Source: Hydrogenimonas sp.
GTDB lineage: Bacteria; Campylobacterota; Campylobacteria; Campylobacterales; Hydrogenimonadaceae
Direction of reading: 5' to 3'
Assembly: GCA_015484905.1 (NCBI GenBank)
Contig: WFUN01000020.1
Location: 1-36,122 of the forward strand
DNA length: 36,122 nt
Made by a program: the position numbers and the translations under genes. How positions within the stretch are numbered: position 1 is the first letter of the stretch; each line of letters starts with the position of its first letter. Below are positions 23,027 through 32,435 of this stretch, piece by piece. Under the pieces are notes generated by a model that saw nothing but the letters and a program-made list of their open reading frames with translations, was not told the origin of the DNA and searched no databases.

Positions 23027-24244
23027 ATGAAAAAAAATGTCGACAAAGTCGTTCTGGCCTATTCCGGTGGTCTGGACACCAGTATCATTCTAAAATGGCT
23101 TCAGGATGAATACAACTGCGAAGTGGTTACATTTACGGCAGACATAGGACAGGGCGAAGAGGTTGAACCGGCAAGAGATAAGGCTTTGAAACTTGGAATC
23201 AAGCCGGAAAATATTTTCATCGAAGATCTGCGTGAAGAGTTTGTAAAAGAGTATGTATTTCCAATGTTCCGTGCCAATGCGGTCTATGAAGGAGAGTATC
23301 TTCTCGGCACCTCGATCGCAAGACCTCTGATTGCCAAGCGTCAAATCGAAATAGCAAAGCTGACAGGTGCCGACGCGGTGAGTCACGGTGCTACAGGAAA
23401 AGGAAACGATCAGGTAAGATTCGAACTTGGATATCTTGCCCTGAATCCGGACATAACCATCATTGCACCATGGAGAGAGTGGGATCTCAACAGCCGGGAG
23501 AAGCTGCTCAAATATGCCGAATCACATGGGATTCCGATAGAAAGACATGGCAAGAAGTCTCCATATTCGATGGATGCGAATCTATTGCATATATCATATG
23601 AAGGCGGTATTCTTGAAGACCCGATGAACGAGCCGGAAGAGGATATGTGGCGATGGACAGTCAACCCGCAGGATGCTCCAGACACTCCGGAGTATATAAC
23701 AGTTACATATAAAAAAGGAGACCCTGTAGCTATTAACGGCGAAGAACTTACACCTGCACAAATTTTGACCCGTTTAAACGAATATGGGAGCAGACACGGA
23801 ATAGGACGTCTGGATATAGTCGAAAACAGATTCGTTGGCATGAAGAGCAGAGGCTGTTATGAAACACCCGGCGGAACCATAATGCTTAAAGCCCATCGTG
23901 CGATCGAATCGATAACTCTCGATCGGGAAGAGGCTCATCTGAAAGATGAGTTGATGCCACGTTACGCAAAATTGATATACAACGGTTTCTGGTTCGCTCC
24001 CGAACGCAAAATGCTGCAGATGGCTATCGATCAGACACAGACAAACGTCAATGGGGATGTCCGCCTTAAACTCTACAAAGGAAGTGTTATGGTAGTTGGG
24101 CGACAGTCGCCAAACTCTCTTTTCAATCCTGAATTCAGCACATTTGAAGAAGACAGTGTTTACAACCAGAAAGATGCCGAGGGATTCATTAGATTGAACG
24201 CTTTGCGCTTTATAATAGAAGGAAATGCCCGGAAAAAAGGGTAA
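23027..24244 (+). CDS. argG: argininosuccinate synthase (ArgG)
   Basis: Joins citrulline and aspartate with ATP to give argininosuccinate in arginine synthesis. The 405-residue protein has the ATP pyrophosphatase motif AYSGGLDTS at 11-19, [35 protein letters not shown] and YETPGGT, all typical of the type 1 enzyme. GAGGAAAA precedes the ATG. No other arginine gene is present. A small membrane ORF follows by 21 bases. Confidence 0.98.
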   Translation: MKKNVDKVVLAYSGGLDTSIILKWLQDEYNCEVVTFTADIGQGEEVEPARDKALKLGIKPENIFIEDLREEFVKEYVFPMFRANAVYEGEYLLGTSIARPLIAKRQIEIAKLTGADAVSHGATGKGNDQVRFELGYLALNPDITIIAPWREWDLNSREKLLKYAESHGIPIERHGKKSPYSMDANLLHISYEGGILEDPMNEPEEDMWRWTVNPQDAPDTPEYITVTYKKGDPVAINGEELTPAQILTRLNEYGSRHGIGRLDIVENRFVGMKSRGCYETPGGTIMLKAHRAIESITLDREEAHLKDELMPRYAKLIYNGFWFAPERKMLQMAIDQTQTNVNGDVRLKLYKGSVMVVGRQSPNSLFNPEFSTFEEDSVYNQKDAEGFIRLNALRFIIEGNARKKG

Positions 24245-24265
24245 GCACACTTTTTTACATTACAG

Positions 24266-24388
24266 ATGCATACAGACAATATAAAAAAAGGAGCATACCT
24301 GGGAACTCTTCTGTGGGAAGCTTTTTCTATACTGTTTGTCGTAGCCGTCGTCGGATTATTGACTCTTTACTATCAAAAAGATAGATAA
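24266..24388 (+). CDS. possible 40-residue single-span membrane protein
   Basis: A short ORF directly after argG. The product has a polar N-terminus, one hydrophobic segment (about residues 11-35, LWEAFSILFVVAVVGLL core) and a charged YYQKDR end, the shape of a small inner-membrane protein. I found no ribosome site before the ATG at 24266; an AAAGGAG lies inside the ORF upstream of a CTG, so the real start is uncertain. It could be a chance ORF. It lies 21 bases downstream of argG in the same direction and 87 bases from the convergent peptidase gene. Confidence 0.42.
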   Translation: MHTDNIKKGAYLGTLLWEAFSILFVVAVVGLLTLYYQKDR

Positions 24389-24403
24389 AGAGTTGCTCCT
24401 TTT
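24286..24403. repeat. ten-base inverted repeat flanking the small membrane ORF
   Basis: AAAAGGAGCA at 24286-24295 and its exact complement TGCTCCTTTT at 24394-24403, 98 bases apart. The left arm contains a Shine-Dalgarno-like AAGGAG. It may be chance in AT-rich DNA, or a long-range mRNA pairing. The rest of 24389-24475 shows no gene. Confidence 0.3.
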
Positions 24404-24475
24404 GTATCGTTTTTTACCTCTTCGTGCCCAGACTCAATAAAGAGCCTCTTGCAGCGGGAAATATGTTCAGATTTT

Positions 24476-26422
24476 TTAACCAAGATCGTATAGACGCAAA
24501 AGGGCTCTGGAGTCTGGATCTCTTCCGAGCCATTTTCTGTAAAGCCTGTCCATCGGTTCACTGGCTCCGGATTGTAATATATACTGTTTGTAGCCATCGG
24601 TCATATTTCGTTTCACAACCCCCCTTTCATAACAGGCGAAAAAGGCGTCGGCACTAAGAACTTCAGCCCATTTGTAACTGTAATAGCCAGCTGCATATCC
24701 TCCGGCAAATATATGTGCAAAACCCCACTGAAAGCGGTTGTAAGAAGGCGGTTTGACAAGCGACAGCCTGTCGCGTAGAGAGTCAAGCAGCTTCTGAATC
24801 TCATCACCCTGATACAACTTCTGATGCAGCATAAAATCAAAGAGTGCAAACTCTACCTGCCTGAGTATTCCGGTAGCCGCAAGGAAATTCTTGCTTTTTC
24901 TTATTTTCTCCATCAAAGATTCCGGCAGAGGCTCACCGGTTTTGTAGTGGGCTGCAAACCGTTTTATGACACTTCTTTCGTAAGCGAAGTTTTCAAGAAA
25001 TTGCGAGGGGAACTCGACAACATCCCAAGCGACTCCGTGAATTCCACTGACAAAGCGCTCTTTGACACGGCTAAGCAGATGATGCAGAGCATGCCCCATC
25101 TCATGAAAAAGCGTCACAACATCTTCATGGCGAAGAAAAGAAGGAAGACCATCTTTTGAAGGAGAAAAGTTACACACGACAAAAGCGGTAGCGGGATGTT
25201 CCATTTTTTTTTCATCTTCATGATGTGTCTGCCAGTCGTGCATCCACGCTCCGCTTCTCTTGTTTTCTCTAGCCTCCAGGTCAAAATATATGCGTGAAAA
25301 GGTCTCTCCTCTCTCTTGGAGATCATAGACTTTTACACTTTCGTTCCATGTCGGAACCTCCACCTCTTTAAAAGCGATTCCAAACAGCTCGCCTACAAAA
25401 TCGAGCAATCCTTCCAGTACTCTGTTTTGTTCAAAATAGGGGCGTGTCACTTCATCATCAAAGTCCAATTCGACTCTTTTCAGTTTTTCGCTGTAAAATG
25501 CGACATCGTAACTTTCAAGCGAATCTATGCCATCTTCCTTTGCCAGTTTTGCCAACTTCTCTATCTCCTTTTGCGCATGAGGCAGCGCAGCGTCGGCAAG
25601 CCTGTTTAAAAAGCCTACAACCTCTTCATCTTCTCTGGCCATCTTTGTAGCCAAAGAGAGTTCACTATAATGGTCAAACCCAAGTATTTTGGCCTTTTCA
25701 TCTCTAAGTTTCAAAATCTCATCAATAACTTCAGCATTATCCGGGGCTCGCGTAACATACGCTTTGTACAGCTTCTCCCGCAGCAAACGGTTCTGTCCGT
25801 ACGTCATATAGGCCAGATAGCTTGGCGCCTGAAGGGTAAAGCGCCATACCGTTTTACCCTCTTTTTCGGTTTTGGCCAATGCAAGATCGCTTTTTGGAAC
25901 TCCTTCAACATCCTTCGGATCTTCAATTACAAGTTCATACGCATTCGTAGCATCGAGAAGATTTTGCGAAAACCTGTTGCCAAGCTCACTCAGTCTGAGA
26001 TCTATCTCCTTTAGCCTCTTTTTCTCTTTTTCAGGCAATTCGACACCTGAAAGCCTGAAATCACGGAGCTCAAGTCTAACAACCTCGTTTTGCGCCGAAT
26101 CGCTCCCTTTTATTTGCGAAAAGGCCTCAAAAAGCTCCCTGTTTTGTGAAAGTTTCGTATGGTACAAAGATAGCAGCGGAAGTGAAGACTCATACGCTTG
26201 TTGCGTCTTTTTTGAATTCTGGACACTGTTTAGATGAGATAAAGGCGTAAAAAACAGATCAAGCTTCTCAAACGTCTCCATATATGGACGAACAAAGTTC
26301 ATATAACTTCTGTCTCTGTTTTGAAGGAGAGATTCGATCTTTCTTTCGTTGGCCTCCAGCAGTACTTTCAGCTTGTCCGGAAACTCTTCAAAGTCCGGTG
26401 TGGTGTAATACTCAAAATCCAT
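24476..26422 (-). CDS. M3-family zinc metallopeptidase (oligopeptidase A-like)
   Basis: A 648-residue cytoplasmic peptidase with no signal peptide. The zinc-binding HEMGH lies at 440-444 within LFHEMGHALHHLLSR, with the following GIHGVAWDVVEFPSQFLENF supplying the downstream Glu of the family. The C-terminal RFQWGFAHIFAGGYAAGYYSYKWAEVLSADAFFACYERG segment is also typical. These enzymes cut short peptides, including products of larger proteases. It starts with GGAG eight bases upstream of the ATG and has a divergent promoter region shared with rplI. Length is close to normal for the family. Confidence 0.93.
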   Translation of the reverse strand: MDFEYYTTPDFEEFPDKLKVLLEANERKIESLLQNRDRSYMNFVRPYMETFEKLDLFFTPLSHLNSVQNSKKTQQAYESSLPLLSLYHTKLSQNRELFEAFSQIKGSDSAQNEVVRLELRDFRLSGVELPEKEKKRLKEIDLRLSELGNRFSQNLLDATNAYELVIEDPKDVEGVPKSDLALAKTEKEGKTVWRFTLQAPSYLAYMTYGQNRLLREKLYKAYVTRAPDNAEVIDEILKLRDEKAKILGFDHYSELSLATKMAREDEEVVGFLNRLADAALPHAQKEIEKLAKLAKEDGIDSLESYDVAFYSEKLKRVELDFDDEVTRPYFEQNRVLEGLLDFVGELFGIAFKEVEVPTWNESVKVYDLQERGETFSRIYFDLEARENKRSGAWMHDWQTHHEDEKKMEHPATAFVVCNFSPSKDGLPSFLRHEDVVTLFHEMGHALHHLLSRVKERFVSGIHGVAWDVVEFPSQFLENFAYERSVIKRFAAHYKTGEPLPESLMEKIRKSKNFLAATGILRQVEFALFDFMLHQKLYQGDEIQKLLDSLRDRLSLVKPPSYNRFQWGFAHIFAGGYAAGYYSYKWAEVLSADAFFACYERGVVKRNMTDGYKQYILQSGASEPMDRLYRKWLGRDPDSRALLRLYDLG

Positions 26423-26449
26423 TCATTTGTCTCCGTTTTATTTTCCGGA

Positions 26450-26455
26450 ATTATA
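26450..26455 (-). promoter_or_regulatory. putative -10 box of the M3 peptidase gene
   Basis: TATAAT on the minus strand, 27 bases before the ATG at 26422, next to a palindromic TTCCGGAA (26443-26450). Confidence 0.5.
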
Positions 26456-26477
26456 TCCCAATTTACGCTATTTTCGA

Positions 26478-26483
26478 TATAAT
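26478..26483 (+). promoter_or_regulatory. putative -10 box of rplI-hslV-hslU-era
   Basis: TATAAT, 29 bases before the rplI ATG at 26513. It diverges from the peptidase -10 box 22 bases away. Confidence 0.55.
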
Positions 26484-26512
26484 CTGACAATATTGTGCAA
26501 GGAGTCGAAATA

Positions 26513-26956
26513 ATGAAAATTCTTCTAATAAAAGATGTAAAAAGTCTTGGAAAAGCCGGCGAGATAAAAGAGGTAAAAGACGGCTATGGAAAAAACTTTC
26601 TGGTGGCAAAAGGGCTTGCAAAGGTGGCTACCGAGGAAGTGATAAGAGAGTGGGAGCAGGAACAGAAACGAAAAGCTGAAGAGGAAGCTGCGGAAATAGC
26701 GAGACTTGAAGAGCTGAAAAAGAGACTTGAAAGTACTCAGATTGTGATTAGAAAGAAACTTGGTGCGAACGGATCGCTCTTCGGAGCCATTACAAACAGC
26801 GAGATAGCTGAGAGTTTAAAAAAAGAGGGGATAAAAATAGACAAAAAGCAGATTCACATAGACGGTGCCATTAAAGCCACGGGAGTCTATGAAGCCGATA
26901 TCAAACTGGGCCACGGCATTCACGCAAAACTAAAATTCGAAGTGGCTGGAGAATAG
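26513..26956 (+). CDS. rplI: 50S ribosomal protein L9 (bL9)
   Basis: A 147-residue ribosomal protein with the N-terminal [31 protein letters not shown] (L9 signature with the GYGKNFL motif), a long charged central helix and a C-terminal rRNA-binding domain. The longer frame from 26495 adds six residues but AAGGAG before the ATG at 26513 and the family N-terminus decide the start. It is the first gene of a heat-shock protease/GTPase operon, an order also found in Campylobacter. Confidence 0.97.
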   Translation: MKILLIKDVKSLGKAGEIKEVKDGYGKNFLVAKGLAKVATEEVIREWEQEQKRKAEEEAAEIARLEELKKRLESTQIVIRKKLGANGSLFGAITNSEIAESLKKEGIKIDKKQIHIDGAIKATGVYEADIKLGHGIHAKLKFEVAGE

Positions 26957-26960
26957 CATA

Positions 26961-27497
26961 ATGTTTGAAGCGACAACCATACTTGCCTACAGAGCGGAAA
27001 ACTGCGCCGTGATAGGCGGAGACGGACAGGTAACATTCGGTAATGCTGTATTAAAAGGCAACGCCACAAAAATAAGAACTCTTTACAATGGACAGGTCCT
27101 TGCTGGATTTGCAGGCAGTACTGCAGACGCATTCAACCTTTTCGACATGTTCGAAGGTTTTTTGCAAAGCAGAAAAGGAGACCTGCTCAAAGCGGTGATA
27201 GAGTTCTCCAAAGCCTGGAGAAAGGACAAAGTCCTCAGGCGTCTTGAAGCCATGATGATAGTGTTGAACAACAATCACATCTTCATTCTCAGCGGAAACG
27301 GAGATGTGGTGGAACCGGAAGATGGTAAAATTGCCGCTATCGGCAGCGGTGGAAATTTTGCCATTTCGGCCGCCCGTGCGCTGGCAAGACACGCAAAATT
27401 GGAGCCCCGTACTCTGGTAGAGGAGAGTCTTCATGTTGCGGCCGATTTATGTATATATACAAATCACAATATCAAAATACTGGAACTGAAAAGATGA
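26961..27497 (+). CDS. hslV: ATP-dependent protease subunit HslV
   Basis: The peptidase ring of the HslUV protease. The 178-residue protein has the family core [36 protein letters not shown] and [16 protein letters not shown]. The catalytic residue of HslV is an N-terminal threonine; here the protein starts MFEATTIL, so Thr5 is the likely nucleophile after removal of four residues. This short leader is also known in related Campylobacterota. It lies four bases after rplI and its stop overlaps the hslU ATG. Confidence 0.97.
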   Translation: MFEATTILAYRAENCAVIGGDGQVTFGNAVLKGNATKIRTLYNGQVLAGFAGSTADAFNLFDMFEGFLQSRKGDLLKAVIEFSKAWRKDKVLRRLEAMMIVLNNNHIFILSGNGDVVEPEDGKIAAIGSGGNFAISAARALARHAKLEPRTLVEESLHVAADLCIYTNHNIKILELKR

Positions 27498-28831
27498 GTA
27501 AAGCAGAAAACATGACCCCAAAAGAGATAGTTGCCTATCTCGACAATTACGTCATTGGGCAGGAAAAAGCGAAAAAGACAATCGCGATTGCACTTAGAAA
27601 CAGATACAGACGAATGCGTCTTCCCGCAGAGATTCAAGACGAGATAATGCCCAAAAACATATTGATGATCGGCTCTACCGGCGTCGGCAAAACGGAGATT
27701 GCACGGCGTCTTGCCAAAATGATGGGTTATCCGTTTGTCAAAGTGGAAGCGAGCAAATATACGGAAGTGGGCTTTGTTGGACGGGATGTGGAGTCTATGA
27801 TTCGTGATCTGGTAGCCACATCTGTAAATCTAGTCACACAGGAACAAAAAGAGCTAAAGAGCGGAGAGATAGATGCATATGTGGAGAAGATGATAATAGA
27901 AAAACTGCTCCCCCCTCTTCCAAAAGGGGCAACTGAAGCCAAAAAAAAGGAGTATGAAACAAGCGTCGAAAGGATGAAAGAGAGGCTTGAAAAAGGAGAA
28001 CTGGACAATCTGGTCATCGAGGTGGAAATACCGGCTCCCAAAATAGAGATGAGCGATAGCAGCCTACCACCGGAAATGAGCAAAGTACAGGAGTCTCTGG
28101 CCAAAGTTTTCGGCTCTATCGGCCGTGAAAACAGAAAAGAGGTGACTGTCAAAGAGGCCAGAAAAATACTTCGCCAATCGGCCAGTGAACGACTCCTTGA
28201 CGAGGAGCAGATAAAACAGGAGGCTCTTCGCCGCGCTCAACAGGGAGGTATAATTTTTCTGGACGAAATTGACAAGATCGCCGTTTCCAGTCAAAACAGC
28301 GGCCGACAGGATCCGAGCAAAGAGGGAGTCCAGCGCGACTTGCTTCCTATAGTAGAAGGCAGCAGCGTAAATACAAAATACGGAACGGTCCAGACGGACC
28401 ATATACTCTTTATAGCCGCAGGAGCTTTTCATATAAGCAAACCCAGCGATCTAATTCCGGAACTGCAGGGTCGGTTTCCACTTCGTGTCGAACTGGATTC
28501 TCTTACAGAAGAGACCCTGTATGAGATTCTGACAAAACCCAAAAACTCTCTTATAAAACAGTATCAGGCCCTGCTGGGTGTAGAGGGAATGGATCTCGAG
28601 TTTGAGAAAGAGGCTCTAAAAGCTATAGCCAAGGTGAGTTTTCAGGCAAATGAGCGTACCGAAGATATTGGAGCAAGACGTCTTCATACGGTTATAGAGA
28701 AGGTTCTCGAAGATATCAGTTTCGAAGCGGATGAATACAGAGGTAAAACTTTTACTATAACAGCCGATTATGTACATGAGAAGCTCGATACGATCGTTGA
28801 GAATGAAGATGTCGCACGATATATCCTCTGA
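27494..28831 (+). CDS. hslU: HslU ATPase subunit of the HslUV protease
   Basis: The AAA+ unfoldase that feeds HslV. The 445-residue protein begins [21 protein letters not shown], with Walker A GSTGVGKT at 60-67, [11 protein letters not shown], Walker [12 protein letters not shown], the [13 protein letters not shown] sensor region and a C-terminal ARYIL tail that docks into HslV. The longer frame from 27449 lies inside hslV; the ATG at 27494 overlaps the hslV stop (ATGA), giving coupled translation. Confidence 0.97.
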   Translation: MSKAENMTPKEIVAYLDNYVIGQEKAKKTIAIALRNRYRRMRLPAEIQDEIMPKNILMIGSTGVGKTEIARRLAKMMGYPFVKVEASKYTEVGFVGRDVESMIRDLVATSVNLVTQEQKELKSGEIDAYVEKMIIEKLLPPLPKGATEAKKKEYETSVERMKERLEKGELDNLVIEVEIPAPKIEMSDSSLPPEMSKVQESLAKVFGSIGRENRKEVTVKEARKILRQSASERLLDEEQIKQEALRRAQQGGIIFLDEIDKIAVSSQNSGRQDPSKEGVQRDLLPIVEGSSVNTKYGTVQTDHILFIAAGAFHISKPSDLIPELQGRFPLRVELDSLTEETLYEILTKPKNSLIKQYQALLGVEGMDLEFEKEALKAIAKVSFQANERTEDIGARRLHTVIEKVLEDISFEADEYRGKTFTITADYVHEKLDTIVENEDVARYIL

Positions 28832-29717
28832 CATAAATACGAAAGCGGGCTTCGTTGCAGTTGTGGGTCGGCCGAATGCCGGAAAGAGCACTTTGCTGAA
28901 CTGGCTTGCCGGCGAAAAACTGGCTATGGTCAGTAAAAAGGCACAGGCGACCAGAAAACGGATGAATATTATCGTGATGTATGAAAATGCACAGATAATA
29001 TTTGTAGATACGCCCGGCATTCACGAAAAAGAGCGCCTTTTGAACCGTTTTATGCTGCATGAGGTTTACAAAGCGGTGGGAGATTGTGATCTAATACTGT
29101 TTCTGGCTCCGGCCAAAGACAGATTGGATCATTACAGAAAATTTCTCGAAATCAATACCAAAAAAAGACCCCATATAGTGGTTTTGAGCAAGACCGACGA
29201 AGTCAGCGATGAATATCTTCTAAAGAAGATAAACGAATATAAAACGTATCAGGACCGTTTTTTGGCATTGGTTCCGGTGTCGGTTGCCAAAAACAGGGGG
29301 AAGGAAGAGTTGCTGAAACAGATTGTTAAACATCTGCCCTCATCTGCATGGCTGTACGATCCCGAGCTGCTGACTACCTCCAGCATTCGGGATATCTACA
29401 AAGAGATGATAAGGGAGTCTATTTTTGACAATGTAAGCGACGAGATTCCTTATGAAACGGATGTCGTTATAGAAAAAATCGACGAACTGCCCGGCCTTGA
29501 CAAAATAGAGGCTACGATAGTTACGGAGAAAAAGAGTCAGAAACTGATTCTGGTTGGAAAAGGAGGAACAACCATCAAAAGAATCGGGAGGGATGCCAGA
29601 ATCAAGATGGAGCAGTTTTCAGACAAAAAAATTTTTCTCGATCTTTTTGTCAGCGTAAAAAGCGGCTGGTCCAAAAACAAAAAAACACTTGGTGAAATGG
29701 GTTATCACTTTGATTAA
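28809..29717 (+). CDS. era: GTPase Era
   Basis: A ribosome-assembly GTPase that binds the 3' end of 16S rRNA. About 302 residues: G1 GRPNAGKS near 20-27, the switch region with QATRKRMNII, G3 DTPG, G4 SKTD, and a C-terminal KH domain with LILVGKGGTTIKRIGRDARIKME. The start is uncertain: ATGs at 28803 and 28809 both lie inside the end of hslU and neither has a strong ribosome site; I took 28809. It overlaps hslU by 23 bases. A weak terminator-like hairpin follows. Confidence 0.93.
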   Translation: MSHDISSDINTKAGFVAVVGRPNAGKSTLLNWLAGEKLAMVSKKAQATRKRMNIIVMYENAQIIFVDTPGIHEKERLLNRFMLHEVYKAVGDCDLILFLAPAKDRLDHYRKFLEINTKKRPHIVVLSKTDEVSDEYLLKKINEYKTYQDRFLALVPVSVAKNRGKEELLKQIVKHLPSSAWLYDPELLTTSSIRDIYKEMIRESIFDNVSDEIPYETDVVIEKIDELPGLDKIEATIVTEKKSQKLILVGKGGTTIKRIGRDARIKMEQFSDKKIFLDLFVSVKSGWSKNKKTLGEMGYHFD

Positions 29718-29727
29718 TTGTATCCAT

Positions 29728-29751
29728 ATCCCGAAAAACCGGTATTTTTTT
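29728..29751 (+). terminator. possible weak Rho-independent terminator after era
   Basis: ATCCCG-AAAAAC-CGGTAT with one mismatch (five pairs), immediately followed by six or seven T. The stem is short, so it may end only part of transcription into the pilus-type operon. A TTAAAAT at 29786-29792 could start the latter. Confidence 0.4.
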
Positions 29752-29785
29752 GTTATTTTTAAACTGGTCTTTAAGCTATGCTTGG

Positions 29786-29792
29786 TTAAAAT
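29786..29792 (+). promoter_or_regulatory. possible -10 box of the pilus-type operon
   Basis: TTAAAAT, 44 bases before the ATG at 29837. It is a weak match with no -35, so the operon could instead be read through from era. Confidence 0.3.
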
Positions 29793-29836
29793 CAGTAGAA
29801 GTAATAATTATAAATAATCACAACAGAGGCTTTGTA

Positions 29837-31381
29837 ATGTTCAAAACATCACAAGACAAAACGGAAAACGAGAGTCTTGCTTTCCACAAAATTGTTTCGG
29901 TCAATGCCTATCAGAATATCTACTATCAATTTCAGAACAATGCATTGCAAAAGAGTGAAAAACTTCAATACGACAAAAGAAATTTCGTAGTCTCAACACT
30001 CGACTCCAAAGACTTCATATCTTCTATAGTGGAGATAAGTGTAAATATTCCTCCGGAAGATCTGCAGGATGCAATAGAGCTCAAGGCTTACGACGATCTC
30101 GGTTTGGATCAGGCGGTCGAATATATTATAAGATATATTGAAATTCCTGGTCGCAAAACCGACAAAATACGCTCTTTTCATGTTTTTGTCGCAGAACCGG
30201 AAGTGATTCATGAAGTTTTCGACCCGATCCGGCAGGAGATAAAATATATAGATTATATATATCCGAAGCCGTATCTGATTCAAAATATTTATGACAAAGA
30301 GATTCTTGAGGCCTATGGGGTCCATGGTTATCTCTATTTTCAAAAAGAGGATGCCTTTTTGGCGTTGTTCAAAGATGGGGAGTATATCTATTCCAAATCT
30401 CTGAAATACTCTTTGGAAAACATATATGAAAGGTTCTGTGAGCTTTATGGCGAACGGGTAGATGAGACGGCTTTTTACGACATGGTGCAAAACGAGGGCC
30501 TTAAGACTTCAAATTTCGATTATCAAGATCATCTGATGAAGCTCTTCAGCGAAATTTTTCTATATGTCAACGACATATTGATCTATGCCAAAAGAGCTTT
30601 TGAAATAGAAAAGATAGATATGTTTTATACCGGTTCGGAAACGGGGCCGATACTCGGCTTGAACGAATATGCCCATACATATCTTGGTATCGAAGCAAAC
30701 GATTTCGATTTTGATTATGAAATAGAGAAAGGCGACTGGTATGTAGATCAGTTCCATTTTCTCTCCGTATTTGAAGCGATCAAAAACATCGAAGGAGAAG
30801 AGAGCCCCAATTTCACGATCTTCTTCAGACCGCCTCCTTTTGTCGCTAGACGCAGTGGACAGTTTATCATAACCACAGCGGCCACCATCGTTCTGGCTCT
30901 TTCACTTCCCGTCTACAACTACACATATGACACCTATGTAAAGATCACAAACGACAGGCTGAAAAAAGAGGAAAAAGAGCTCAACAAACTCTCTACATCC
31001 ATAAAAAACGAAATAGCCTCCTTACAGAGACAAAAAAACGACATACTCGCGAAAATAAAAAATGAAAGCGACCTTTTTGAAACCAAAAAGAAGATACTCT
31101 CTGCCATATACGATAAGAAGGTAAACTACCCGATGAAAGCCAAAACCATCGTCGGGCTTGGCAACAACATGACTAAGTTCGGTGTAAGGGTTGTCAAAAT
31201 CACTGATGAAGACAACCTTTTCACTCTCACACTCTATTCGCGCAGTGAAAAGAGAATCACACAGTTCATAAAATTTCTTACAGATACATATGAAAACAAA
31301 ATTCATACGGATATAGAAAAAATCTACAAAGACGAAGATACCGGAATATACCACGGCGATCTGAAGGTGACTGTATTATGA
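29837..31381 (+). CDS. PilM/PilN-like fused pilus/type II secretion assembly protein
   Basis: A 514-residue protein with GspL-like layout. The first 330 residues look like a divergent actin-like PilM domain, with several KAYDDLGLDQAVEY- and GYLYFQ-type strands and no clear nucleotide motif by eye. A membrane helix lies at about 343-363 (FIITTAATIVLALSLPVYNY), then a coiled coil and a PilN-like periplasmic domain. It starts a chain of overlapping genes for a pilus or DNA-uptake machine. The frame is open 29 codons further upstream, but the ATG at 29837 has AGAGG before it. Its stop overlaps the next ATG. The assignment is by layout and context. Confidence 0.72.
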   Translation: MFKTSQDKTENESLAFHKIVSVNAYQNIYYQFQNNALQKSEKLQYDKRNFVVSTLDSKDFISSIVEISVNIPPEDLQDAIELKAYDDLGLDQAVEYIIRYIEIPGRKTDKIRSFHVFVAEPEVIHEVFDPIRQEIKYIDYIYPKPYLIQNIYDKEILEAYGVHGYLYFQKEDAFLALFKDGEYIYSKSLKYSLENIYERFCELYGERVDETAFYDMVQNEGLKTSNFDYQDHLMKLFSEIFLYVNDILIYAKRAFEIEKIDMFYTGSETGPILGLNEYAHTYLGIEANDFDFDYEIEKGDWYVDQFHFLSVFEAIKNIEGEESPNFTIFFRPPPFVARRSGQFIITTAATIVLALSLPVYNYTYDTYVKITNDRLKKEEKELNKLSTSIKNEIASLQRQKNDILAKIKNESDLFETKKKILSAIYDKKVNYPMKAKTIVGLGNNMTKFGVRVVKITDEDNLFTLTLYSRSEKRITQFIKFLTDTYENKIHTDIEKIYKDEDTGIYHGDLKVTVL

Positions 31382-32022
31382 AAATAATTGAAGATTTGCT
31401 CGAAAAGCTCGACAACTATTTCGAAGAGAAAAAAGAGACTGAATTTTATCTTATGGTGTTAGCGGTTGTCGCCGTTTTCGGATTGATCTCTTATACATAT
31501 CTTATTCCAATCACGGAAAAAGAGCTTAAAAAAGATCTGAGAATGCAAAAACAGCTTGAAAAAAAAATACATGACGAAAAGTCCTACCTCGCATCTATAA
31601 CCGTCAACGGCGACCAACGCTACAAGATAAAGAGGCTTCAGATAGAAATAGCCAAGCTTAAAGCAAAATACAGCGATCTAAAAGAGATAAACGAATATTC
31701 CGATTACCAGATCCAGACACTCTCTGAGCTTCTGTTCAACGAAAAAAACTGGGCGAAATTTCTCGATTCTATTGCACTGAAAGCAAAAAAAAACAACATT
31801 GATATTTCTCTGATTTCCAACAAGTTCATCAACAACAAAGACAGTTTCGGCCACGTACTGGAAATTGGAGTTGAATGTGAAGGAAACTACAAAAACATGA
31901 TCAGGTTTATGAACGAAATTGAAGAGAGTGAGCTGGTCGTCGATATATACAGTATCAATTTGGAAAGTGGCAAAAATATAAAAGCAAACTTTAAGGTATC
32001 GGTATGGGGAATAAACTATTGA
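31378..32022 (+). CDS. PilO-like inner-membrane assembly protein
   Basis: A 214-residue protein with an acidic cytoplasmic start, one membrane helix (about 23-45, FYLMVLAVVAVFGLISYTYL), a coiled coil and a periplasmic ferredoxin-like domain (WAKFLDSIALKAKKNNIDISLI and a later FKVSVWG). This is the shape of PilO/GspM, the partner of PilN. It overlaps both neighbours, by 4 and 19 bases. Confidence 0.75.
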   Translation: MKIIEDLLEKLDNYFEEKKETEFYLMVLAVVAVFGLISYTYLIPITEKELKKDLRMQKQLEKKIHDEKSYLASITVNGDQRYKIKRLQIEIAKLKAKYSDLKEINEYSDYQIQTLSELLFNEKNWAKFLDSIALKAKKNNIDISLISNKFINNKDSFGHVLEIGVECEGNYKNMIRFMNEIEESELVVDIYSINLESGKNIKANFKVSVWGINY

Positions 32023-32426
32023 TAAAAGCGGGGATTTTGATTTTTACTGCGACAGCCATACTCGCAACAGACATCACGATCAATGATATCGACAAACTGG
32101 TAAACGATATAAAACAAGAACGCGTGGGCTTGAAAGAGAAGGATATTTTAAGTGCGAAAGACCCTTTCATCTATCCAGGCGGCAAGGCCAGGCACATATT
32201 CTATTCTGCCAAAAGCAGAAAAAAACGGTATAGATTCGTTTTAAGCGCAATTGTCAACGACCATGTAAAAATAAACAGAAGATGGTATAGTCTCAACTCG
32301 AAAATCAATGGATTCAGAGTCAGCGAGGTTGGAAGAGATTACGTTTTACTCTCACGCAACAACGAGCGGATTCGTATCTATTTGAAGCGTCCAAAAAGTA
32401 AAAAAATCAAACTTTTAGTTAAATAA
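32004..32426 (+). CDS. PilP-like periplasmic protein (compare CtsR)
   Basis: A 140-residue protein with a signal peptide (MGNKLLIKAGILIFTATAILA) followed by ILSAKDPFIYPG and a C-terminal beta domain (FVLSAIVNDHVKINRRWYSLNSKI, then VGRDYVLLSRNNERIRIYL). It resembles PilP/GspC, which link the inner-membrane platform to the secretin. Its order before the secretin gene matches ctsR-ctsD in Campylobacter competence clusters. There is no lipobox. Confidence 0.66.
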   Translation: MGNKLLIKAGILIFTATAILATDITINDIDKLVNDIKQERVGLKEKDILSAKDPFIYPGGKARHIFYSAKSRKKRYRFVLSAIVNDHVKINRRWYSLNSKINGFRVSEVGRDYVLLSRNNERIRIYLKRPKSKKIKLLVK

Positions 32427-32435
32427 GGATTGGGT

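Noticed and set aside
24371-24385. CTATC-AAAAA-GATAG hairpin at the end of the small membrane ORF as a terminator
   Set aside because: Five base pairs only, inside the ORF, with no T-run after it.
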